Assembly (NCBI GenBank): GCA_028276145.1
Contig: JAPYWX010000005.1
Coordinates: forward strand, 1-26,311
Origin: Spirochaetota bacterium
GTDB taxonomy: Bacteria > Spirochaetota > Brevinematia > DTOW01
DNA length: 26,311 nt
Direction of reading: 5' to 3'
This document shows positions 14,222 to 21,947 of this stretch, one piece after another. Numbering within the stretch: the first letter of the stretch is position 1; every line of letters begins with the position of its first letter. Under the pieces are notes generated by a model. That model saw nothing but the letters and a program-made list of their open reading frames with translations, was not told the DNA's origin and made no database searches. The translations under genes were made by a program, and so were the position numbers.

Positions 14222-15067
14222 ATGAAGAAAATAGGTTTTATAGGTTTTGGTAACATGGGAAGTGCTCTAGCAAAGGGCATTATCAATTCAAACATGATAG
14301 GGCAAGTTCTAAAATCACCTGAAGATATTTTAGTTTATGACAAAGATGAAACGAAGATGCAATTAGCTAAAAATGAGGGACTAACCACTTATCCATCAGC
14401 AGAAGACTTGGTAATGAATAGCGATATAATATTCCTAGCAGTTAAACCAAAAGACTTGAAAGATTCCGCTTTATCAATAAAAAAAGCCTTTGAAATGTCT
14501 CCCGAGTCAAAGAATGGTAAAGTCATAGTTTCAATTTTAGCAGGTACTAAGGTTTCAAAAATTTATGAGTATCTTGAAGATGATTCCATACCCATCGTCA
14601 GAGTGATGCCAAATACACCCGCACTAGTTGGAGAAGGTTGTTTCGGTGTATTTTTCACAGAGAAAGTACCGGAAGAAGATAGAAAGATAATATTATCAAT
14701 CTTTGAAAAGCTAGGAACATACGTTATAGTGGAGAACGAAGCACTGATGGACGTCATAACGGGATTGTCTGGCAGTGGTCCCGCTTATGTGTTTCTTGTA
14801 ATACAGGCTTTAGCAGATGGTGGTGTTAGAATGGGGCTAGATAGAAGAACTGCCACAGTGCTAGCAGCTCAAACCGTTCTAGGAGCAGCTAAAATGGTCA
14901 TGGAAAATCTAGGTAAAATACATCCCGAAGAACTCAAAGACATGGTTATGTCACCAGGAGGAACAACAGCCGAAGGCATAACCGTACTAGAAGAAAACCG
15001 AGTAAGATATGCTTTTATAAAGGCTGTCGAAGAAGCAACAAAAAAATCACAAAAGCTATCCTCTTAG
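14222..15067 (+). CDS. proC: Pyrroline-5-carboxylate reductase
   Basis: Last step of proline synthesis, NAD(P)H-dependent reduction of pyrroline-5-carboxylate. The 281-aa protein has the N-terminal Rossmann motif IGFGNMGSALAKG (7-19), FLAVKPKD (71-78), VRVMPNTPALVGEG (127-140), and the dimerisation/active-site region GLSGSGPAYVFL (181-192), ALADGGVRMGL and MSPGGTTAEGI (243-253). Complete, normal length. The best SD-like sequence, GAGGAG at 14199-14204, is 17 bp from the ATG, too far for standard use; the protein N-terminus is nevertheless right. A DUF721 gene follows after 3 bp, so the two are almost certainly one transcript. Confidence 0.96.
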   Translation: MKKIGFIGFGNMGSALAKGIINSNMIGQVLKSPEDILVYDKDETKMQLAKNEGLTTYPSAEDLVMNSDIIFLAVKPKDLKDSALSIKKAFEMSPESKNGKVIVSILAGTKVSKIYEYLEDDSIPIVRVMPNTPALVGEGCFGVFFTEKVPEEDRKIILSIFEKLGTYVIVENEALMDVITGLSGSGPAYVFLVIQALADGGVRMGLDRRTATVLAAQTVLGAAKMVMENLGKIHPEELKDMVMSPGGTTAEGITVLEENRVRYAFIKAVEEATKKSQKLSS

Positions 15068-15070
15068 AAA

Positions 15071-15562
15071 ATGAGCTTACAGGAAATAATAAATAACTTA
15101 TTTTCAAAAACCCTAAATAGACCTAGTGTATCAATACTGTATAAAATACTACTTAACTGGGAAGAAATTGCCGGTAACTTCTTCTCAAAGAACGCAGTAC
15201 CGTACAAATTTTTTGTGAAAAAATCCGAATTGTACTTAGCCTGTAACGACCCTAACATCGTAACCGAAATTTACTACTTCCACCAAAACGAACTAAAAAA
15301 AAGAATTGAGGAACACACAAAACTAAAGATAAAAACAATAAAAACAGTCTACGACCTAAGAAAATTCCAAAAATTCAAAAGCCTCTTGGAAAAAGTAAAA
15401 AGGGAAAACACACCCGTTATCGTACAGCAAGAACCTGTTAAACTACCCAAAGAGGTAGAGTCTAAAATTGAAAAAAAGGTAAAGAAAGTCAAAGACAAAG
15501 AGCTACGCGAGAGCTTGAAAGTATTTTTTTCAACTTATTACTTCCTAAATAGAGATAAGTAA
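15071..15562 (+). CDS. DUF721 (DciA-like) protein
   Basis: 163 aa. The first about 95 residues match the DUF721 pattern: an N-terminal helix, then ILLNWEEIAGNFFSKNAVPYKF (26-47), a strand LYLACNDPNIVTEIYYFHQNELKKRI and KIKTIKTVYDLRKF. DUF721 includes DciA, a loader of the replicative helicase DnaB in many bacteria; many DUF721 proteins remain uncharacterised. The C-terminal third is Lys/Glu/Val-rich and probably disordered. It begins 3 bp after proC. Its last 18 bp overlap the 3' end of the convergent LpxB-like gene. Replication function is an inference from family only. Confidence 0.8.
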   Translation: MSLQEIINNLFSKTLNRPSVSILYKILLNWEEIAGNFFSKNAVPYKFFVKKSELYLACNDPNIVTEIYYFHQNELKKRIEEHTKLKIKTIKTVYDLRKFQKFKSLLEKVKRENTPVIVQQEPVKLPKEVESKIEKKVKKVKDKELRESLKVFFSTYYFLNRDK

Positions 15563-16702
15563 CTCGGCTATTTTCTGTGTACTGTTGTTATCGTACATTG
15601 ATTTTTTACCTATCTCCCCTCTTCTTCTCCTCTCAGATTCGTTTGTAAACAAGTGTATTATTTCGTTTGATATCTCATTGATAGAGAACTTGTAAAATAT
15701 CTTCACACTCTCCCCTAACATTTTTTCCTGCCTCTTGAACCAATTTATGTTTATACCAGTAGATGAATCATAAAACATCACAGAAGGCTTACCTAAACCA
15801 CTCGCTTGTTCCGTAGCCGTACCACCGACAGAAAGAACCACATCACAAACGTTAAGCATATCACCAAAAATACCATAACCACAAAGAACCCTTATTAGTC
15901 CCTTAGAAAGTAAAAAAAGATTATCATCCTTGTCAATAATCTCCCAATCATGTTTAATTACATTTTCTTTGACTCTTTCTTTGCTTATAGTATCAGACAG
16001 AGCACAGAGAACATTAATAAAACCGTATTTCTCCACAATTGCTTCAACAACATAAAGCATTTTGACAAGCACTCCGTATGCGTAGTATTCCCTACTCCCT
16101 GGAAGCAACAATAAAGTTTTAAGCTCTTTGTTCTCTCTAAGGTCAATACCCTTAATATCAATAGAAGAAACCATAGGGTTACCAAAAAACACAGCGTTAA
16201 CTCCTAATTTTTTAAAGACCTCTGCAGTATATTCGTCCCTAGTTATCAAAACATCAACATTTTTCTTTATAAATTTCTTCTCAAACCAAAAATGTCTTTC
16301 CGTAAGCTCGCTTTTAAAAAGCGAAAGAAAGGCTACTTTTGTTCCTTTTGACAAAGACTTTTTTACCACAAACAACAAAAAAGGGTCACCGACTACTAAT
16401 ACTTTGTCTATCCTATCCTTATTCTTTCTAAGCTGCTTAACGAAATTTAAGAAATTAGAAATTTCATTCTTGCTATCAAAAGGGCTTAAGATAGTTCTTA
16501 TGAAGTTCGAGAAAGACCAAAAAGCAAATCCTCCAAACCTGGTTTCGTTAGGAACAAAGCAAAGTTCAACTTCATCACTTACCCCTTTGATATTGCCTAT
16601 AAGAGGAAATAAAAGTGGCTTACCCCCCTTCTTAGCTAATTCTCTGGCAATACCAAGAGCAACATAAGTTTCACCGAAACCATTTGAAGCTATAGCTATC
16701 AT
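15545..16702 (-). CDS. LpxB-like GT-B glycosyltransferase-related protein
   Basis: 385 aa with no membrane segment. The N-terminus IASNGFGETYVALGIAREL (4-22) and the C-terminal motif GGTATEQASGLGKPSV (293-308) fit the lipid-A-disaccharide synthase-related family best known from cyanobacteria and Deinococcus rather than classical LpxB; LLLLPGSREYYA (197-208) and FFGNPM (172-177) are shared GT-B features. It presumably transfers a sugar from a nucleotide-sugar donor; donor and acceptor are unknown, and it cannot be taken as the lipid A enzyme without other Lpx genes. The ATG lies one base after the stop of the upstream membrane phosphatase gene (TAA-C-ATG), so the two are translationally coupled. 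Confidence 0.8.
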   Translation of the reverse strand: MIAIASNGFGETYVALGIARELAKKGGKPLLFPLIGNIKGVSDEVELCFVPNETRFGGFAFWSFSNFIRTILSPFDSKNEISNFLNFVKQLRKNKDRIDKVLVVGDPFLLFVVKKSLSKGTKVAFLSLFKSELTERHFWFEKKFIKKNVDVLITRDEYTAEVFKKLGVNAVFFGNPMVSSIDIKGIDLRENKELKTLLLLPGSREYYAYGVLVKMLYVVEAIVEKYGFINVLCALSDTISKERVKENVIKHDWEIIDKDDNLFLLSKGLIRVLCGYGIFGDMLNVCDVVLSVGGTATEQASGLGKPSVMFYDSSTGININWFKRQEKMLGESVKIFYKFSINEISNEIIHLFTNESERRRRGEIGKKSMYDNNSTQKIAELLISI

Positions 16703-16703
16703 G

Positions 16704-18818
16704 TTAGAGTATCTTGAATATTATCATTGTCTCATCATCGTGCTGAGGTGCAGTTCCAACAAATTCGTTGACATCAGCAAGAACAGCATCTGCTATTTCT
16801 TTAGCACTCAATTCATGATTTTTGTATATTACGTTCTGTAATCTCTCAAGACCATAAAGGTCATGAGCCTCGTTCATTGCTTCTGTTATTCCATCAGTAT
16901 ACAAAACACCAATATCTCCCTTATCGAGTATGATAAAGTCCTGACCATACTCAACATCTGGCATTATACCAACAGGCATACCTTCTGTATCAAGTAATTC
17001 AAACTCTTTCGTTTTACTTCTAAATAGCAACAATGGCCCATGCCCAGCATTTGAATAGTTTAGTATTCTTTTTTCTGCATCAAGAGCGCAATAAAACGCA
17101 GTAGCGTACCTATCTTCTACTATGTCACCACTAAGAGAGTTGTTGAGCTGAGCTAAAACTTGGTTTGCATCCTTTGAGAGAGAGGCAATAGTTCTTGTTA
17201 TACTCCTTATCATCACCATGATAAGAGCAGCAGGCACACCTTTACCTGAAACGTCAGCGATAATTATTCCAAGCTTGTTAGGACCAAATTTCATATAATC
17301 GAAGTAATCTCCACCTACTCCCTTAGCAGGTATGGAAAAGCCGTACATATCAAACTTATCACTCGTCGGAAACTTTCTAGGTAACAAACTCATCTGGATT
17401 TCACTTGCTATACTTATATCTCTCTCTGCCTGCTTCTTCTCGACTATTTCCTTATACATTTCAAACTGTCTTATTGTTATTGCTGCTTGATCAGCAAGGG
17501 TCTGAATCAGAGATAAATCACTTTCCGTATGAGCAATTCCTACAGCCTTATTGAGAACTGCTAAAACACCTATTATGTTTTCCTGTATTTTTAGAGGAGC
17601 TGCAATCACTGACTTAATATCAACTATACCTTTCGCTGTTTGTATAATTCTAGGGTCTTCCTCAGCATCTTTTATAAATAAAACTTCACCAGTTGATGCA
17701 GGTATACCTAGGTATGTCTCACCTACCGCTATCTTGCTTGACTTGAATATATCAACTATCTGGCTTTCTTTTAAGACCGTATAAGATTCAACCTTTATCG
17801 GCTTAACAGGAGGGAACAACCCCTTTACATACCTCACACTCAAAGTGCTACCTGATGGGTCCTTTAAAAGTATTGCTGCAGCCTTAGAAGAAGTACCTTC
17901 AATTGCTGCATCAACTATCTTAGCTAAAACCCTATCCAATTCAAGCTCTACAGACAGAGTATCACTTATCTCCCTCATCAAGTTGATAATCAAATCCTTC
18001 TCTTTCTCTAAGTCTTGCAACCTGAAACTTATGTCCATCACATCAGCCCTGAATACTCTGTAAGCCGTCATTATCAATAATATGAAAGCAAGAAGTTCAA
18101 GAATCTGGTATCCAACACCTTTCACCGCATGAATGAATATAACAGAGGAAAAAAGATATAAGACACCAAACGAAACAGCAGAAGTCACATACAAAAACTT
18201 TGAAATATACAAATGCGGTAAAACCTCTGCAACATATCCATATATTCTAGCTGTTATATATACACCATAAGACAATATAACAACTTTCCAAAGGCCATAG
18301 AGCCACCAAGATTTAAGTAGAAAATCAACATAACTCTGCATAACAACAACCGAAGTATTTTCATTTGAAATATTCAACAAAACCCTTAGAGGATCCCTTA
18401 TACCTATTAATACCGCTACAAATACACCAATTATTGCTAATGCATTTAAACTAAGCGTAACAAAGTTAGCAATGTTACCACCCTTTTTTATAGAACCAAC
18501 CATCAACAGATAAGAGTAAACGAGCAAAACAACAAATATTAGTTCAAAAACATGCCAAATGAAAAACCTTAAATTAAAAAGCCCTTCATTAGCTAAAGTT
18601 TTTGTTATAAAACCTGTAGTCTCATCTTTGATAGTAACATAATAAGAACCATATAGATTTATCCATATATACACTAGCTCCTTCAAGAAAAAGAATCCAA
18701 ATATAGCACCAAAGAACAAGAACTCTCTATTTTTGTCTCTTTGATACTCTAGAGCCATGAACAGAGCCATGATGAAAGAGAGAAATAACTTGGATATTTG
18801 AAAGAAGTCTAGACTCAT
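16704..18818 (-). CDS. Membrane-anchored GAF-PP2C serine phosphatase
   Basis: 704 aa from the second of two tandem ATGs, chosen because it is six bases from a strong AGGAGG (18825-18830); the first ATG is only three. About seven membrane segments occupy residues 5-255, followed by a coiled linker, a GAF domain (about 290-455), the EIQMSLLPR linker motif (473-481) and a PP2C domain with GGDYFD (502-507), ADVSGKG (521-527), NAGHG (590-594), YTDGITEA (640-647) and HDDE (693-696), all metal ligands present. It is a second RsbU-like output module besides the one at 4068-5855, but with a membrane sensor. Its STAS substrate is not encoded beside it. It is coupled to the LpxB-like gene downstream. 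Confidence 0.92.
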   Translation of the reverse strand: MSLDFFQISKLFLSFIMALFMALEYQRDKNREFLFFGAIFGFFFLKELVYIWINLYGSYYVTIKDETTGFITKTLANEGLFNLRFFIWHVFELIFVVLLVYSYLLMVGSIKKGGNIANFVTLSLNALAIIGVFVAVLIGIRDPLRVLLNISNENTSVVVMQSYVDFLLKSWWLYGLWKVVILSYGVYITARIYGYVAEVLPHLYISKFLYVTSAVSFGVLYLFSSVIFIHAVKGVGYQILELLAFILLIMTAYRVFRADVMDISFRLQDLEKEKDLIINLMREISDTLSVELELDRVLAKIVDAAIEGTSSKAAAILLKDPSGSTLSVRYVKGLFPPVKPIKVESYTVLKESQIVDIFKSSKIAVGETYLGIPASTGEVLFIKDAEEDPRIIQTAKGIVDIKSVIAAPLKIQENIIGVLAVLNKAVGIAHTESDLSLIQTLADQAAITIRQFEMYKEIVEKKQAERDISIASEIQMSLLPRKFPTSDKFDMYGFSIPAKGVGGDYFDYMKFGPNKLGIIIADVSGKGVPAALIMVMIRSITRTIASLSKDANQVLAQLNNSLSGDIVEDRYATAFYCALDAEKRILNYSNAGHGPLLLFRSKTKEFELLDTEGMPVGIMPDVEYGQDFIILDKGDIGVLYTDGITEAMNEAHDLYGLERLQNVIYKNHELSAKEIADAVLADVNEFVGTAPQHDDETMIIFKIL

Positions 18819-18958
18819 CATCTACCTCCTAAAACCTAAATAATTATCGTATTTTAAACAAGTATTTATAAAGCAATCCCAACCTTACCACCGAATATTA
18901 TCAAACAAAAAAAATTTACTTTCAATTCTTTAAATTTGTTATTCAAAATGTTATCTCT

Positions 18959-20347
18959 ATGGAAGAGATAAGATATAGAGTAGAAAAAGATAGCATGGGC
19001 GAAGTATTTGTACCATATGATGCCTACTGGGGAGCTCAAACTCAAAGAGCCATACAGAATTTTAAATTCAGTCCTTACAGGATGCCCGAAATCATCATAA
19101 GGTCAATAGCACTTGTAAAGTATGCTGCAGCTCACGTAAACGGGGAACTAGGATTAATCCCTGAAGAGTACGCAAAATTCATAAAATTAGCAGCAGAGGG
19201 AATAATGTATTCACCGAGAATGTCTGACTTCCCAGTTGACGTATTCCAAACAGGAAGCGGAACATCCACCAATATGAATGTGAACGAGGTCATAGCAACT
19301 CGAGCAAACGAGTTAATGACTGGTGAAAAGAAAACAACATCCCCCATACACCCCAACGACCATGTAAACAAATGCCAGTCATCAAACGATGTTATCCCCT
19401 CAGCAATAAGGATAGCAACAGCTATAGAAATCGAAACAAACTTATTACCTAAACTAAATGTGTTAAGAGAAACCATTTCCAAAAAAGCACATCAACTAAG
19501 AAACATTATAAAAACCGGCAGGACACATTTGATGGATGCCATGCCTATCTCTTTCGCTCAAGAATTCTCCGGATGGGAAAAACAAATAGAGTACGGAATA
19601 GAAAGATTAAGGTCAACATATCCAAGGTTGCTAGAACTTCCCCTAGGTGGTACAGCCGTAGGAACCGGTATAAACGCTCATCCAGAATTCGCGGAAAGAG
19701 TAGTAAATCTAATATCCCAAATCTCGGGAATACAATTTAAAGTTGCAGCTAACAGATTCGAAGCACAAGCCTCTATAGATGTAGCTTCAGAAGTATCAGG
19801 AGCACTGAAAACCCTAGCTGCAAGCCTTATGAAAATATCAAACGATATAAGACTTATGAACAGTGGCCCTTTGTCAGGAATGGGGGAAATCACTATACCA
19901 GCACTTCAACCAGGCTCTTCGATAATGCCCGCAAAAGTTAATCCCGTAATACCTGAAGCTGTAAGAATGGCATCCGCAAAAGTCATAGGAAACGACACAA
20001 CTATAACAATTTCCTGTTCACTCGGCGAATTTGAGCTTAACACAATGTTGCCAGTAATAGGATTCTGCCTTATAGAGTCAATAACCCTCATGGCAAACTC
20101 AGCATACCTCCTAGCCAAAAAAGTTATCAACGGAATAAAAGTTAACCAAGAAAAGGTAAAAAGAGTTTTAGAGCAAAACCCAATAGTTGCAACAATACTC
20201 TCGCCCGTCATAGGCTACGACCAAGCCGCAAAACTAATTAAAAGAGCAATAGAAGAGAATAAAACAATAAGAGAAGTACTCAAAGAAACAAAAATCATAC
20301 CAGAAGACAAAATAGACGAGTACCTAGATTTCAAAAAGATGATATAA
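18959..20347 (+). CDS. fumC: Fumarate hydratase, class II
   Basis: Interconverts fumarate and malate; oxygen-stable class II enzyme, 462 aa. Signature GSSIMPAKVNP (319-329) carries the catalytic-loop serine, and H190 in TGRTHLMDAMP is the second catalytic residue. FQTGSGTSTNMNVNE (96-110) and HPNDHVNKCQSSND (131-144) favour fumarase over aspartate ammonia-lyase (which usually reads HPNNDVNKSQSTND). Complete. The ATG has no clear SD. The gene is monocistronic on its strand; its stop abuts that of argH, a distant homologue in the same superfamily. Confidence 0.94.
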   Translation: MEEIRYRVEKDSMGEVFVPYDAYWGAQTQRAIQNFKFSPYRMPEIIIRSIALVKYAAAHVNGELGLIPEEYAKFIKLAAEGIMYSPRMSDFPVDVFQTGSGTSTNMNVNEVIATRANELMTGEKKTTSPIHPNDHVNKCQSSNDVIPSAIRIATAIEIETNLLPKLNVLRETISKKAHQLRNIIKTGRTHLMDAMPISFAQEFSGWEKQIEYGIERLRSTYPRLLELPLGGTAVGTGINAHPEFAERVVNLISQISGIQFKVAANRFEAQASIDVASEVSGALKTLAASLMKISNDIRLMNSGPLSGMGEITIPALQPGSSIMPAKVNPVIPEAVRMASAKVIGNDTTITISCSLGEFELNTMLPVIGFCLIESITLMANSAYLLAKKVINGIKVNQEKVKRVLEQNPIVATILSPVIGYDQAAKLIKRAIEENKTIREVLKETKIIPEDKIDEYLDFKKMI

Positions 20348-21691
20348 TCAAAGTTTTGGGTATCCCTCCTGCGTTCGCTTTGAAACGAAATAGTAAAACA
20401 ATTCTTTAGTATCCTTAGAGAACCACTCAACAATCTCCCTCTCCAATGGCATAGATTCGTATTTTTTCAGTAGTTCGTCAGTACTCGTATTCGTAAGCTC
20501 AATGATGATTTCACCAACAACCCTATATGCATCTCTGAAGCTTAGCCCATACTTTTTCATAACCTCCACAGCTACATCAACAGAGAATATACTCTTGTCC
20601 ATTACCTTAAATACCTTCTCAGAATCAAACTCAATTCCACCTATCGCCACCCTGAAAACATCTATTATTTCGTGTGCCTCTTCTAGAGCATCCATAACAA
20701 GATATTTTGTCTCTTGAAGATCCCTACTGTATCCAGAAGTCAAAGAGAACGTTATGTTTTTAAGCTCCAGCGAATAAGTGAAGAAAATCTTCGATTTTGC
20801 TCTTATGATTTCAAAAACATCTGGATTCTTCTTATGTGGCATTATACTACTACCTGTTGTTATTGAAGAACTAAGCCTAAGAAACCCAACCTCACTCGAC
20901 GAAAAGAAAATTATATCATTCACAAACCTAACAATATCACCAATCAGATACGAAAGAGAATCAACTACCAAACTTTCGTATTTACCTCTCGTATTCTGAG
21001 CATAGAGACTATTTACTAAAATTCCTTTGAATCCTAGCAATTCCCTAGTGTAATCCCTATCTAAGCTCAGAGGGAAACCATAGCCAGCAGCCGAACCTAG
21101 TGGGTTCTTGTCAATCACACTACAAGAGTTTCTTATTATATTCCTACTGTCTTCTATAGCTTCAATGAGAGATTCAACCCAAAAACTAGCGGTCATCGGC
21201 ATAGCCTGACGGCTATGCGTATAGCCAATCAATGGAACTTTGCTTTCCTTTAACTTTTTTGACAAACTAATTAGTTCTTTTAGCAAATTGTCAATACTTT
21301 CTATTATTTTACCTAGCTTATCCTTCTCGTATAGCCTAAGAGCTGTAAGAACTTGGTCATTCCTACTTCTACCAGTATGAATTTTCTTTCCCAGGTCTCC
21401 CAACCTAGAAACTAGATAGTTCTCAATATATGTATGTATGTCCTCATCCTCAATCTTAAGTGCCGGAGGCTCCTTCTCAAATTTTTTCTCCAAAAACTCC
21501 AATTCAGACAAAACTTTTATTGTATCTTCGTCATTCAGAACGCCTATTTTGTTCAGCATCTTGACATGAGCAATTGTCCCTTTAACATCATAAACAGCAA
21601 GTTTTGAATCGTAAATATAGTCTTTACCAACATTGAACTTTTCAACTAAATCATTCAAAGAACTGTGTCCTTTCTTCTCCCAGAGCTTCAT
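20348..21691 (-). CDS. argH: Argininosuccinate lyase
   Basis: Final step of arginine synthesis: argininosuccinate to arginine plus fumarate. The 447-aa protein opens MKLWEKK like the family, with EDIHTYIENYL (83-93), HTGRSRNDQ (105-113), GYTHSRQAMP (156-165, catalytic His159) and the superfamily loop GSSIMPHKKNPD (280-291) carrying the catalytic serine. Slightly shorter than typical (about 460). The expected AAGG-like sequence directly touches the ATG, so the SD is poor. No other arg gene is near. The fumarate it releases is the substrate of the fumarase encoded tail-to-tail with it. Confidence 0.95.
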   Translation of the reverse strand: MKLWEKKGHSSLNDLVEKFNVGKDYIYDSKLAVYDVKGTIAHVKMLNKIGVLNDEDTIKVLSELEFLEKKFEKEPPALKIEDEDIHTYIENYLVSRLGDLGKKIHTGRSRNDQVLTALRLYEKDKLGKIIESIDNLLKELISLSKKLKESKVPLIGYTHSRQAMPMTASFWVESLIEAIEDSRNIIRNSCSVIDKNPLGSAAGYGFPLSLDRDYTRELLGFKGILVNSLYAQNTRGKYESLVVDSLSYLIGDIVRFVNDIIFFSSSEVGFLRLSSSITTGSSIMPHKKNPDVFEIIRAKSKIFFTYSLELKNITFSLTSGYSRDLQETKYLVMDALEEAHEIIDVFRVAIGGIEFDSEKVFKVMDKSIFSVDVAVEVMKKYGLSFRDAYRVVGEIIIELTNTSTDELLKKYESMPLEREIVEWFSKDTKELFYYFVSKRTQEGYPKL

Positions 21692-21883
21692 CCTTATATT
21701 GTATTAGATAACAAAACCCTGTTTCTAAATATAGAAATTTTGAAAATTATTTATAACCGACAATCAAATGTTAAGCTCTGAAATAACCTTTCAAAGGACA
21801 CAAAAATGTTGAAAGCTTCATATAACAACGTTGAGTCAAGTAGGATAATTGATTAATCCACAAAAGTAACCACACTCAATACT

Positions 21884-21921
21884 AAAAAAGAGCCTTAGGC
21901 TCTTTCCTTAGGCTCTTTTTT
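21884..21921 (-). terminator. Intrinsic terminator of the LptD-like gene with 13-bp duplication
   Basis: Core hairpin 21887-21905 is AAAGAGCC-TTA-GGCTCTTT. On the minus strand it continues into a T-run (21889-21884), so it ends the LptD transcript 26-60 bp after its stop. The arm CCTTAGGCTCTTT is duplicated exactly in tandem (21893-21905 and 21906-21918), and the second copy runs into TTTTTT on the plus strand, giving an alternative pairing and possibly bidirectional activity. Confidence 0.85.
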
Positions 21922-21947
21922 GCTGAACTTCTCAATAAGTGGATATT

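Noticed and set aside
21806..21856. 16-codon plus-strand ORF in the argH-lptD gap
   Set aside because: No SD, no conserved features, and short enough to occur by chance.
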